From positions 18,218 to 82,217 of the forward strand of contig CAIOIZ010000011.1 of NCBI GenBank assembly GCA_903858475.1: 64,000 bases of DNA, in the 5' to 3' direction. The position numbers and the translations under genes were made by a program. Positions 18,001 to 25,592 of this stretch are shown one piece after another. The stretch comes from an uncultured Bacteroidota bacterium (GTDB lineage Bacteria > Bacteroidota > Bacteroidia > Chitinophagales > Chitinophagaceae). Numbering within the stretch: the first letter of the stretch is position 1; each line of letters opens with the position of its first letter. The notes under the pieces were generated by a model. That model saw only the letters and a program-made list of their open reading frames with translations, ran no database searches and was not told where the DNA came from.

Positions 18001-18492
18001 CAAAAACTCGATAACAGTGGCAATGTAGTGAAAGAAAGATTTTTTAATACAAGTAATACTCCAGCGAATGATCAAAGCTATGCTTATCAGGGATTGGCGG
18101 TAAACATGAGAGGGTTTATCCAGAATGTAGCCAATGGCAATAACGCATTAGTAATAAATAGTGAATTCCGTTTGCCCGTTTTCAGCACCTTGTTTAGCAG
18201 GCCAATCAATAATGCTTTTTTAAGGAATTTTCAAATTACACAATTTGTGGATTTAGGCACCGCTTGGAATGGTGGCTACAATAGCATTAGCAGACCAAGT
18301 GTAACCTATGGCACTTCTCCTGTGGTAGTGAAAGTAAAAGCGGGAGGTATTGGTCCATTTGCGGGTGGTTATGGCTTTGGTGCCAGGAGTACCCTTCTCG
18401 GCTATTTTCTGAAATATGATGTAGCCTGGCAGATGAATGGCATCTTTAAAGGAAAGCCTCAAATGTATGTATCACTCGGTGTTGATTTTTAA
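15025..18492 (+). CDS. Large envelope protein: degenerate peptidase domain, TolB propeller and C-terminal barrel
   Basis: 1155 residues with a signal peptide ending SSMAQ near residue 38. Residues about 40-290 resemble gluzincin (peptidase MA) proteins: the segment LPKWLTDGYVSYL matches the Glu-Gly zinc-site helix region, but the expected HExxH reads REGIARIL, so catalysis is probably lost. Residues about 300-600 hold TolB/PD40-like propeller blades (DPKGSRICVVY, GILFSSNRPG). Residues about 640-780 are a charged linker, and from about 790 to the final F it is a beta-barrel, probably in the outer membrane. Some Bacteroidota proteins of this type are named TolB. It is monocistronic with its own terminator. 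The start could also be the Met at residue 3 or 7. Confidence 0.7.
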   Translation: MHMQSKMCFHSNNTKIWKKIQLLLIFLIASGCWSSMAQVNAVEFGKNRVQYKKFKWQYYQTKNFNVYYNQNGQELAKFVAQSAEKELPTIEAAAEYSLQRRANIVLYNEFADLQQSNIGLGIEWQNYGGATKLVNNKMIVYFDADHAKLRKQIREGIARILTDNRLFGDDLGEFAGNQALLDLPKWLTDGYVSYLGQNWSTELDDELKSEILSGNYTKFYNFAFAKPDIAGHAFWYYIEERYKKENVTYLLYLATVYKNLNKACMQVCKKKFKDVLAEFMEYQDDKYYQDIARRKAYPKGNYVEGFDISPRLNYYRFNVNPNKKNNSYVVTQYQKGIVRVILNDDFENKTLLKYGIRSWQNEVNPNYPLMAWDPKGSRICVVYTEEGRLKLFVYDIVSRIKFPKLDLTDKFGQIQDMKYMLNSNTLLLSAVKNGHTDIFTFDLTKEKLLQITNDVYDDLDAEFVSFPNKTGILFSSNRPGPNAKSADTVLPSNNRYNIFLVTNFGDKPEMNQITQLSNLKYGNARFPMPYNENHFTFASDENGVNNRYAGFFTTKKEGLDTLVVIAGEIFRNPSPKEVDSALKVYKQDDVDSIAVVSITSDSAYTFPLTNYQSSLAETRVAGDTRQVSEVTRQSDEKILYKLKIDEITLRRRNITVPPTAYMKKIIEENKVKTSAADILDVLKNEENTPKDTVQKQADIFQGEFVQEKTDSTLIGKVFAAEPVEKNDVLSKAKLYPYKPKKFAADFAGLNAQSNTGGSVFGNQLLGIRYQPYGGPNQQGPIRLTGGGDVLSGMLKVGVSDLLEDIKITGAYQIASGLKDYSAFMSYQNLKRRIDWGISYYRNVSNKVYTNIYQANISYPFDNAKSFRLITGIRSDRDVYPSLDQSTLIEPDIITRYSLTHAEFVYDNCLNVTQNIWNGLRYKVFFDWNRQLNKNRFNDGPNTFNAGFDFRYYHPIFRNFIWAGRAAGDFSFGNQKMIYYLGGVDGWLMFGNNQKLDNSGNVVKERFFNTSNTPANDQSYAYQGLAVNMRGFIQNVANGNNALVINSEFRLPVFSTLFSRPINNAFLRNFQITQFVDLGTAWNGGYNSISRPSVTYGTSPVVVKVKAGGIGPFAGGYGFGARSTLLGYFLKYDVAWQMNGIFKGKPQMYVSLGVDF

Positions 18493-18509
18493 AATTTTTT
18501 AGAACTATA

Positions 18510-18547
18510 AAAAAGCCCCGTTTACCATCTGATAAACGGGGCTTTTT
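18510..18547. terminator. Bidirectional terminator
   Basis: Fifteen-bp perfect stem AAAAAGCCCCGTTTA / TAAACGGGGCTTTTT with an 8-base loop. A-run and T-run flanks serve both the TolB-like gene (plus) and creD (minus), which converge here. Confidence 0.92.
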
Positions 18548-18554
18548 GTTCAAT

Positions 18555-19883
18555 TTATGACAGCCTATTTTTAGTATCCAACCCATACCAATCAACCTTT
18601 CTGCTTAGATACATTGTTGTGGCCAACAATACAAACAAACCAATACTTCCAAATAGCAATGCATTGTCTTCCATTTGAATGAGTATATAGATAAATAAAT
18701 AGAGCGTAGAAAGTAGGACACCAAAAATAACAGTAGTACCCAATTTCCTGAAAATACTATGCGTATACCAAGCTAACAAACTAACCGTTGCTGCTGCTGC
18801 TGTCAAATAAGCGATGGGAAATGCAATGTATTCAGAAATAGAAAGCAAAAGCGTATAAAACAATACCAATGCCATTCCAATTAAAATATATTGCAATGGG
18901 TGTACATTTCTCTTTTGAAATATTTCTGTAAAAAAAAGGGCGAAAAAGCTTAATGCAATTATCAGAATGGCATATTTCAAGGAGCGCATAGTTTGTCCAT
19001 AAGCGTCTACGGGTGACAGTAATATAACACCCAATGCACTTGCTCTTACAGCTGTCAAGCTATTGCCCGTATTGGTAAATTGTTGCGAAAAATCTCGATT
19101 AAAACTAGCAAATTGCCATTGAGCTTCAAATCCCTGCTTATTGACTTTTTCAGAATCTGGTAAATATTTTCCGTCAAAAGCAGGCAATGTCCAAGTAGAT
19201 TTTAATTGTACAGAAGTGGTAGCGCCCATTGGCAAACAATATAATTTCTCTGAACCCTGTAATACCAAGGAAACCGAAAAATCAAATTCCTTGTTAATAA
19301 AACTTGAATCCAATGCTATTGGAACAGAAAGACCCTGATCGGCGATGCCTGTATCTGGCAGACCTGCTTGCATTTGTAGTTTAGTGCCATTCCATAAAAC
19401 GGTTTCACTTTTCAAACCTTTCAAATCACTAACACCAATACAAAGCCGGGCTTCCTGCCAATTAACAAAGCTGGGTTCTATGCCTGCTGTCCAATTACTG
19501 GCAGCAAACTTTCCTTTCAATACAATTGGCTGGGCTGTATATACAGGCACTTTATAAATACTGCGGTAACGAATACTTGGATCTAGGATTCCCTGAATAT
19601 TTAATTGTGCAGGAAGCAGGTAAAGGATTTTTTTTTCTTGCACATTATTGTTAGTTGTATAGGTATACGGTACACTAATATAGGGACCAGCTAGGGTTTG
19701 GGGTCCAGCCCATTTATTGCCAATTTCCCTTGTCACTTCTTGCTTTCTTTCCTTACGCTCATTCACTAGAAACATAATGATAAATGTAGGAATCAAGAGT
19801 AAAAGCACTAAAAATGCAATAAAAAATGACTTAATGATCAATTTGTTTTTTTGCCAAAAACTGGCTTCGTTAGAATTATCCAT
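18555..19883 (-). CDS. creD: Inner-membrane protein CreD
   Basis: 442 residues of the CreD family. An N-terminal membrane helix (about 17-36) is followed by the conserved LNERK-like and AGPQTLAGPYISVPY region, a large periplasmic beta domain (about 60-290), and a C-terminal block of five or six helices. CreD affects envelope integrity and colicin tolerance in E. coli, and its biochemical role is unknown. It is the last gene of a three-gene operon with a winged-helix regulator (59 bp upstream) and a membrane protein. An inverted repeat of the same form as one before the operon lies 27 bp before the ATG. Confidence 0.9.
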   Translation of the reverse strand: MDNSNEASFWQKNKLIIKSFFIAFLVLLLLIPTFIIMFLVNERKERKQEVTREIGNKWAGPQTLAGPYISVPYTYTTNNNVQEKKILYLLPAQLNIQGILDPSIRYRSIYKVPVYTAQPIVLKGKFAASNWTAGIEPSFVNWQEARLCIGVSDLKGLKSETVLWNGTKLQMQAGLPDTGIADQGLSVPIALDSSFINKEFDFSVSLVLQGSEKLYCLPMGATTSVQLKSTWTLPAFDGKYLPDSEKVNKQGFEAQWQFASFNRDFSQQFTNTGNSLTAVRASALGVILLSPVDAYGQTMRSLKYAILIIALSFFALFFTEIFQKRNVHPLQYILIGMALVLFYTLLLSISEYIAFPIAYLTAAAATVSLLAWYTHSIFRKLGTTVIFGVLLSTLYLFIYILIQMEDNALLFGSIGLFVLLATTMYLSRKVDWYGLDTKNRLS

Positions 19884-19909
19884 GATGTTTGTTTTTTGTT
19901 TTAGAAAGT

Positions 19910-19926
19910 ACTTTGTATTTCAAAGT
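19910..19926. promoter_or_regulatory. Operator-like inverted repeat ACTTTG-N5-CAAAGT before creD
   Basis: ACTTTG TATTT CAAAGT, perfect six-base arms with a five-base spacer, in the gap between the winged-helix gene and creD. An identical arm pair with the same spacer lies at 20924-20940 in front of the operon. This suggests binding by the regulator encoded between them. Confidence 0.5.
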
Positions 19927-19942
19927 GAAGGTATAAAAAAAA

Positions 19943-20239
19943 TTATTTAATCCCTCCAATCATTTTCTCCAATGCTGTTAAATGTGTCTTAAAAGCTTTT
20001 TCACCCGCCTTCGTTACGGAGTAGGTTGTGTTCGTTTTTTTACCTACAAAGCCTTTAAATATTTTAACGTACTCATTCTCTTCCAAAGTTTTCAAATGAC
20101 TGGCCAAATTGCCATCCGTAATTTGTAACAAGTCTTTTAAATCGTTAAAATTTATTTCCTCATTCACCATCAGGGCGCTCATGATGCCCAGCCGGATACG
20201 GCTGTCAAATATTTTATTCAAATGCTCTATCGGATTCAT
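19943..20239 (-). CDS. Winged-helix transcriptional regulator
   Basis: 98 residues, all one winged-helix DNA-binding domain of the PF13601-like (MarR/ArsR-related) group. It has helix 1 (IFDSRIRLGIMSAL), recognition region (LLQITDGNLASHLKTLEE) and wing (VGKKTNTTYSVTKAGEKAF). No ligand domain or metal site is visible. Regulators of this type are often found next to creD in Bacteroidota. It lies between a small membrane protein gene and creD, and two matching inverted repeats bracket it, so autoregulation of the operon is a reasonable inference. Confidence 0.85.
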   Translation of the reverse strand: MNPIEHLNKIFDSRIRLGIMSALMVNEEINFNDLKDLLQITDGNLASHLKTLEENEYVKIFKGFVGKKTNTTYSVTKAGEKAFKTHLTALEKMIGGIK

Positions 20240-20267
20240 TGTATTGTTCTCAAAAAATTATTGATTA

Positions 20268-20915
20268 TTATTTCCGCTCATAACGATACCACATCAGTAA
20301 TCCATAAACGATGTGAAATACACCAAAACCAATAGCCCAAAAATAAAGTCCATATCCAACAAACCAACAATTGACTATTCCTATTATCAATTGACAATAT
20401 CCCAAGTAACGAATTTCACTCAAAGTATATTTACTAGCATTAACCAGGGCTAGTCCATAAAAAATTAAACAACCAGGTGCAATTAATCCATAATTTCCAA
20501 ACTGCATTTGTTTAAAAAGGTAAATAGCACCAGCACCCATCGGGATGGCAACATTCCAAATTAGTCTTTTAGCAGTGGTACCCCAGATGGGTATCTTATT
20601 TTTCTTACTCCTGATATAAGTAAAAATAAAAGAGAGTAACAATGCCGAAAAAAAAGTAAAACTGGCAATAATAAATAATCGATGCCCCATAAATTCCTGC
20701 AAACTTTCCGTACCTATTGTTCTGGCCACTGCTTCCCTATAAGAAGAAGGACCTCCACTATCCATGATTACCTGATTGGCAAACCAGGCCCCCACCAATG
20801 CGCATATCCCAGCTGCTACGCCACTAAGACCACTTAGACTGATAAATCGACTACTGCGCTCCATCATATTTTTGATGTGCTGTAAATCGGACAATGTTTG
20901 TTGTTGCTCATTCAT
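20268..20915 (-). CDS. Membrane protein of the creD operon
   Basis: 215 residues with about six hydrophobic helices after a short soluble start (DLQHIKNMMERSSRFISLSGLSG). The early Ser/Gly-rich helix and the paired helices near residues 65-140 recur in Bacteroidota proteins found beside this regulator. No enzyme motif is seen. ATG 20915 is chosen over the 14-codon extension to 20957, because the extension overlaps the operator-like repeat and a likely promoter. First gene of the operon with the regulator and creD; gap to the regulator is 28 bp. Confidence 0.75.
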   Translation of the reverse strand: MNEQQQTLSDLQHIKNMMERSSRFISLSGLSGVAAGICALVGAWFANQVIMDSGGPSSYREAVARTIGTESLQEFMGHRLFIIASFTFFSALLLSFIFTYIRSKKNKIPIWGTTAKRLIWNVAIPMGAGAIYLFKQMQFGNYGLIAPGCLIFYGLALVNASKYTLSEIRYLGYCQLIIGIVNCWFVGYGLYFWAIGFGVFHIVYGLLMWYRYERK

Positions 20916-20923
20916 ATAAAAGC

Positions 20924-20940
20924 ACTTTGAAACACAAAGT
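20924..20940 (-). promoter_or_regulatory. Operator-like inverted repeat overlapping the operon promoter
   Basis: ACTTTG AAACA CAAAGT with the same geometry as the site before creD. Read on the minus strand, TTACTTTG fits seven of eight positions of the TAnnTTTG -7 element, with TTTG 20 bases further upstream as a -33 box. A repressor bound here would cover the -7 element. It lies 8 bp before ATG 20915. Confidence 0.5.
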
Positions 20941-21092
20941 AAACACTTGATTGGCATTATTGCAAATTATTTTTTAGTGCTTGTTGAATCTATGGAAGGA
21001 TTTAACTCAATAGATTACACCATCCTATGCTGTTCATGGAGAATGGAATATATTTATGCGAAATTCAATGGTTAAACAATTATATGGCTGTA

Positions 21093-23147
21093 ATGAATAA
21101 AATACAAATTACCCTTTTCCTTTGCTTGCTCAGCGGCATATCGTATTGCCAATTTAGCATTGACCCATCAAAAATCGATATCGTCAGAGACAGCTTTGGC
21201 GTACCGCATATTTTTGCCAAAACTGACGCAGAAGTCTCCTATGGATTGGCCTGGGCCGAAGCAGAAGATGATTTCAAAAGCATGCAGGAAACCATATTGC
21301 CCGCCAAAGGACTAATGGCCAGTGTGCAAGGAAAGAAGGGAGCTGCAGGGGATTATGCATTTGCTTTATTTCGCTGCAAGGAAATAACCATTGAAAAATG
21401 GAATACACTCTCCCCCGCCTTTCTGCAATTAATCAATGGCTATGTACAAGCCATGAATGATTATGCGGTGAAACACCCTGAACTAGTTACACACAAAAAA
21501 ATATTTCCCATCACCCCACAAGAATATGTCTCTTCGGCAGTTTTTGCACTTACTATTTTTAATGGTGCAGATCAAGCACTCTTTCGAATTTTTAAAAACG
21601 CAGAATGGGAACTCCCCGAATTAAATAAAAAAGGAAGTAATTCGGCCGCCATCAGTGCCACTAAAACAACCAGTGGAGAAGCATTTCTTTTAATCAATGC
21701 ACATCAACCCAATACTGGACCTCAAGCATTTTATGAAGCACATTTATGCAGTGAAGAAGGACTTAATATTACCGGTGGATTATTAGCTGGCGGTCCCTGC
21801 ATTTTACATGGTGTGAACGAAAATCTCGGATGGGCACATACCGTAAATTATTGCGACCGGATGGATGAATTTCAATTAGAAATGAATCCCAATAATCCTT
21901 TGCAATACAAATTTGATGACCACTGGGAAAACCTAGAAGTAAAAACAATTAAACTTAAAATAAGAGGAATACCCATCAAAATTAAAAGAAAACTTTACTG
22001 GAGCAAATATGGGGCTACCATGAAGAACAAGCAAGGATTTTTCTCCATCCGCCTCGGAGCCAATATGCGCATTGGTGTGTTACAACAGTGGTATGAAATG
22101 GACAAAGCAAAAAATTTTACTGAGTTTTATACAGCCCTGAGCAAACAAGAATTGAGCATGTTTAATATCATGTACGCCGATAAACATGATACCATTTTTT
22201 ACATCAATAATGCACTAATGCCAATCAGAGATACGGCAGCTGCATTTAATTGGACAAGAACCCTACCAGGCAATACCAGCAAAACTTTATGGACTCAATT
22301 CAGAAAAATAAAAGCCTTACCACAATACATAAATCCAACATCGGGTTTTCTTTTCAATACCAATCATTCTTCCTTTTTGGCCAGTGGACCTGCAGATAAT
22401 TTAAAAGCAGCTGACTTTCCAAAAACGGATGGCTGGGAACAGTATCAATTAAATAGAAGCGTTCGCTTTCTTGAACTTTTTCCGCAACAGTCCTTATTAT
22501 CGTATGAGCAGTTTAAAGCAATTAAGTTTGATAAACAATTACCCTCCACCTTACAATATCAATATCAACTGGATAGCATGTTATTATTGGATGAGCAACA
22601 ATATCCCAACCTAGCTCCCTTGATGAATTGTTTTAAAAACTGGAATAAACGCGGGGATATAGAAAGTAAAGGAGCTGCTATTTTTCTGCTGACCTATGAG
22701 TACTTGAAGAAAAATTTACAAGGGCAGCCCCCCCGTAAAATTAGTAAGCAAGAAGCATTAGATACCTATCAATATGTATTGAACTACTTTCAAAAAAACT
22801 TTAACCGCATAGACATTCAACTTGGGGAGCTTCAACAACTCGTGCGTGGTAACAATAGCTGGCCACTGGGTGGGCTACCCGATCAGCTAAGTCCACAATG
22901 GACTGAACCCTACAAAGCTGGAGTTTTGAAATCGGTAGGTGGAGATGGATTAATCATCTTTGCAAAATTTCCAAAGCAAGGGCTTCCACAAATTGAAAGT
23001 ATCAACATGTATGGCGCGAGTGCTCAACCCAGTAGTAAACATTTTGATGACCAGGTTCCACTGTATTTGAAGCAGCAAACTAAAAAGATGTCACTGGACA
23101 AATCAACGGTATATAAAAATGCAGAACGCATTTATCATCCAGAATAG
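21093..23147 (+). CDS. Secreted penicillin-acylase-family (Ntn) amidohydrolase
   Basis: 684 residues with a signal peptide (about 1-20, ISYCQ). The early block IVRDSFGVPHIFAKT and LAWAEAEDDF are typical of the S45 acylase alpha chain. Gly181-Ser182-Asn in KKGSNSAAIS marks the expected self-cleavage site and the N-terminal Ser nucleophile of the beta chain. Family members hydrolyse amide bonds of penicillins, acyl-homoserine lactones or acylated siderophores in the periplasm; the substrate here cannot be told. The frame extends to 21027, but the signal peptide places the start at ATG 21093 (or 21084). It is divergent from the creD operon and converges on the aminotransferase with a 10-bp gap. 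Confidence 0.85.
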   Translation: MNKIQITLFLCLLSGISYCQFSIDPSKIDIVRDSFGVPHIFAKTDAEVSYGLAWAEAEDDFKSMQETILPAKGLMASVQGKKGAAGDYAFALFRCKEITIEKWNTLSPAFLQLINGYVQAMNDYAVKHPELVTHKKIFPITPQEYVSSAVFALTIFNGADQALFRIFKNAEWELPELNKKGSNSAAISATKTTSGEAFLLINAHQPNTGPQAFYEAHLCSEEGLNITGGLLAGGPCILHGVNENLGWAHTVNYCDRMDEFQLEMNPNNPLQYKFDDHWENLEVKTIKLKIRGIPIKIKRKLYWSKYGATMKNKQGFFSIRLGANMRIGVLQQWYEMDKAKNFTEFYTALSKQELSMFNIMYADKHDTIFYINNALMPIRDTAAAFNWTRTLPGNTSKTLWTQFRKIKALPQYINPTSGFLFNTNHSSFLASGPADNLKAADFPKTDGWEQYQLNRSVRFLELFPQQSLLSYEQFKAIKFDKQLPSTLQYQYQLDSMLLLDEQQYPNLAPLMNCFKNWNKRGDIESKGAAIFLLTYEYLKKNLQGQPPRKISKQEALDTYQYVLNYFQKNFNRIDIQLGELQQLVRGNNSWPLGGLPDQLSPQWTEPYKAGVLKSVGGDGLIIFAKFPKQGLPQIESINMYGASAQPSSKHFDDQVPLYLKQQTKKMSLDKSTVYKNAERIYHPE

Positions 23148-23157
23148 TTGATAAAAT

Positions 23158-24375
23158 CTACATAGACGAGATCACTTGCTTTATTCGATCACAAGCTAGT
23201 AGAATATCAGCATCACTGATAGTAAGTGGTGGTGCAATACGCAAACAATTAGATGCAAAAAGAAACCAATCGGTAAAAACAGCAAGCCCTCCATCGGTAG
23301 CTGCAATCAATGCGTCGATAACTGATTTATTGATTTCAAAATTTTCAAATTCAATCGCAATCATTAATCCCTTGCTTCGAATACTTATTTTTTTGGAAGC
23401 TGGTAATTCATGCATCCAACTTGACAAAGCATGAATAAATAACCTTTCTTTTTCATTCACCGATTCAACAATATTTTCTTCCAACAATACCCTAAAAGCG
23501 GCTAATCCTGCTGCACAGCATACAGGATGTCCACCAAAGGTATTGATATGACCCAAAACGGGATTATGCGATAAACTATCCATGATCTTCTTGTCCGCTA
23601 CAAAGGCACCCAAAGGCATTCCCCCACCCAATGCCTTACCTAATAATAAAATATCAGGTACAATATCAAATTGTTCAAAAGCCCACAGACTTCCGTTACG
23701 TCCAAATCCACATTGAATTTCATCTAAAACCAACAAAGTACCTGTTTGGGTACATTTATCTCTTAACGCTTTTAACCATGCTTTGCTAGGTACTATTACG
23801 CCTGCCTCTGCCTGAATGGTTTCTGCAATTACACAGGCAGTACGAGTAGTAATTTGCTCCAGGTCTTCCATAGAATTATACCGCAGTTGAAGTATATCGG
23901 GTAATAATGGTCGAAATGCATTTCGCCAATACTCATCCCCCATAATACTCAATGCGCCTTGTGTACTACCATGATAAGAATGCTTAAAGGAAACAATTTG
24001 AGTTCTATTGGTATAGCGCTTCGACAGTTTCATAGCCCCTTCTGTTGCTTCGCTGCCACTAGCAGTAAAGAATACTGCATTTAAGGAGTTGGGCAAATAA
24101 GAACTAAGCATCTGCGCATATTGTACCTGTGGACTCTGCACCAATTCGCCGTAGACCATTATGTGCATGTACTGATCTACCTGCTGCTTAATAGCCGCAA
24201 TAACCTTAGGATGCCCATGCCCAATATTACAAACACTAATGCCTCCAATTAAATCAATGTATTCTTTTTCAGTTACATCCACCAAACGGCAACCGTAGGC
24301 CCGTATAATTTCCAATGCCAATGGCGCTGTTGAAGTTTGTCCCACATGCGACAGAAAAAGTTCCCGATTGTTCAT
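23158..24375 (-). CDS. Class III PLP-dependent aminotransferase
   Basis: 405 residues of the acetylornithine/ornithine/4-aminobutyrate aminotransferase group. The PLP lysine is Lys247 in LLLGKALGGGMPLGAF, with LDEIQCGFGR (Asp218) and the phosphate-binding TASGSEATEGA near 105-115. It is annotated widely in Bacteroidota as an aspartate aminotransferase family protein; the amino donor cannot be fixed from sequence. ATG 24375 (MNNRELFLSHVGQT) is preferred to the frame start at 24429. It is divergent from the gamma-carbonic anhydrase gene. Confidence 0.85.
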   Translation of the reverse strand: MNNRELFLSHVGQTSTAPLALEIIRAYGCRLVDVTEKEYIDLIGGISVCNIGHGHPKVIAAIKQQVDQYMHIMVYGELVQSPQVQYAQMLSSYLPNSLNAVFFTASGSEATEGAMKLSKRYTNRTQIVSFKHSYHGSTQGALSIMGDEYWRNAFRPLLPDILQLRYNSMEDLEQITTRTACVIAETIQAEAGVIVPSKAWLKALRDKCTQTGTLLVLDEIQCGFGRNGSLWAFEQFDIVPDILLLGKALGGGMPLGAFVADKKIMDSLSHNPVLGHINTFGGHPVCCAAGLAAFRVLLEENIVESVNEKERLFIHALSSWMHELPASKKISIRSKGLMIAIEFENFEINKSVIDALIAATDGGLAVFTDWFLFASNCLRIAPPLTISDADILLACDRIKQVISSM

Positions 24376-24472
24376 AATTGCAAAGTTCGTAAAGAAACTG
24401 GTAATAATAAATCTTTGGCTAAATTGCAATGATAGCTAGAGCTGACTTATTCTCAAACTAATACAATTTTTT

Positions 24473-25006
24473 ATGCCCGTTATCTTACCAGTTAAAAATG
24501 TTTGGCCTGAATTTGGGGAAAATACTTTTATCGCGCCAAACGCTACCATTGTTGGAGATGTTAAAACCGGTGCTGATTGCAGTATTTGGTTCAATGCCGT
24601 TATAAGAGGAGATGTAAATTTTATTAAGCTAGGAAACAAGGTAAATGTTCAGGATGGAGCCATCCTGCATTGCACTTACGAAAAATGTGGTACACTAATT
24701 GGAAATAATGTCAGCATTGGACACAATGCAATTGTACATGGATGCGTTATAGAAGACGATGTGCTGGTTGGTATGGGGGCCATAATTATGGACAACGCCC
24801 ATATAGGGTCTAATAGCATCATTGCTGCAGGAGCGGTGGTTTTAGAAAACACAAGGGTAGAACCTGGTTCCATTTATGCAGGCGTCCCTGCTAAAAAAGT
24901 TAAAGACATTAGTCAGGAGAAAATAAAAGGAGAAATAGATAGAATCGCAAATAATTATCTGACATATAGTAGTTGGTTTAAAACACCAAATGAAGAAGGT
25001 CAATAA
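24473..25006 (+). CDS. Gamma-carbonic anhydrase family protein (left-handed beta-helix)
   Basis: 177 residues forming hexapeptide repeats (IAPNATIVGDVKTG, IGNNVSIGHNAIVHG, VLVGMGAIIM) and a C-terminal helix. The metal-binding histidines occur at AILHC and IGHNAIVHG, and RGDVNFIKLGNKVNVQD is the signature of the YrdA/PaaY group. Proteins of this group bind zinc or iron and may hydrate CO2 or hydrolyse thioesters; activity is not assured. It heads a plus-strand row with two small genes. Confidence 0.9.
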   Translation: MPVILPVKNVWPEFGENTFIAPNATIVGDVKTGADCSIWFNAVIRGDVNFIKLGNKVNVQDGAILHCTYEKCGTLIGNNVSIGHNAIVHGCVIEDDVLVGMGAIIMDNAHIGSNSIIAAGAVVLENTRVEPGSIYAGVPAKKVKDISQEKIKGEIDRIANNYLTYSSWFKTPNEEGQ

Positions 25007-25040
25007 GTTGAATTGCAGATAATTATTTTATCTTTAAAAT

Positions 25041-25235
25041 ATGAAAAAAATAATACTAGCCTTTTTTGCTATCTCCCTCCTTTCGAGTGGTTGTTTTATC
25101 ACTCGTATTTTTCATAAAAAAGAAAAATATGGTTGTCCAAGTGATGGCCGAAACGTAGGTGCTGAAAAGATTTTAGCAGGGGAAAAAGTAAAGAAGGCCA
25201 AATACAAGGGTGGGAGAAAAAGTTATAGTGAATAA
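25041..25235 (+). CDS. Small lipoprotein
   Basis: 64 residues: a lipoprotein signal with lipobox LSSGC (Cys18) and a short basic tail containing KYGCPSDGRNVGAEK. I believe similar tiny proteins with a YGCPS-GRNVGAE motif occur in other Bacteroidota, but no function is known to me. It lies 34 bp after the carbonic anhydrase gene and is probably co-transcribed with it. Confidence 0.7.
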   Translation: MKKIILAFFAISLLSSGCFITRIFHKKEKYGCPSDGRNVGAEKILAGEKVKKAKYKGGRKSYSE

Positions 25236-25289
25236 GGTGGGCCTTGCATCCTTGAATGACAGTTAGATTTTAAACCAAATCCTAATACA

Positions 25290-25592
25290 ATGTCTTACCA
25301 TTTAACCACTGACCACGGGGGTACAGAAGCCGTCATAGATGATAATTGTGGTCTCAGCAAATTCTATGCAATTGCCAACACCTTAGCTGAAGAATTACAG
25401 GTAAAGTTTTTAACACAAATTGACGATGCCGATTCGCTAGACTGGGATTTCCAGTACAAAGAAAATTTCCTTACCCTACATTACAGCATTTTTAATGGAG
25501 TTAGTATACTTCCCTTGCATTTAAAAAGTGCAAAAAAACAAAACAATGCGGTATTGGAACTAGCACAATTTCTAGAAGAAAGGGCTTATTAA
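25290..25592 (+). CDS. Conserved hypothetical protein, 100 aa
   Basis: A soluble, acidic protein without signal peptide or membrane helix, with an alternating beta/alpha pattern. No family recognised. It begins at ATG 25290, 54 bp after the small lipoprotein, and its stop abuts that of rsgA on the other strand (convergent, no gap). The intact frame and neighbouring spacing suggest a real gene, but nothing in it gives a role. Confidence 0.6.
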   Translation: MSYHLTTDHGGTEAVIDDNCGLSKFYAIANTLAEELQVKFLTQIDDADSLDWDFQYKENFLTLHYSIFNGVSILPLHLKSAKKQNNAVLELAQFLEERAY

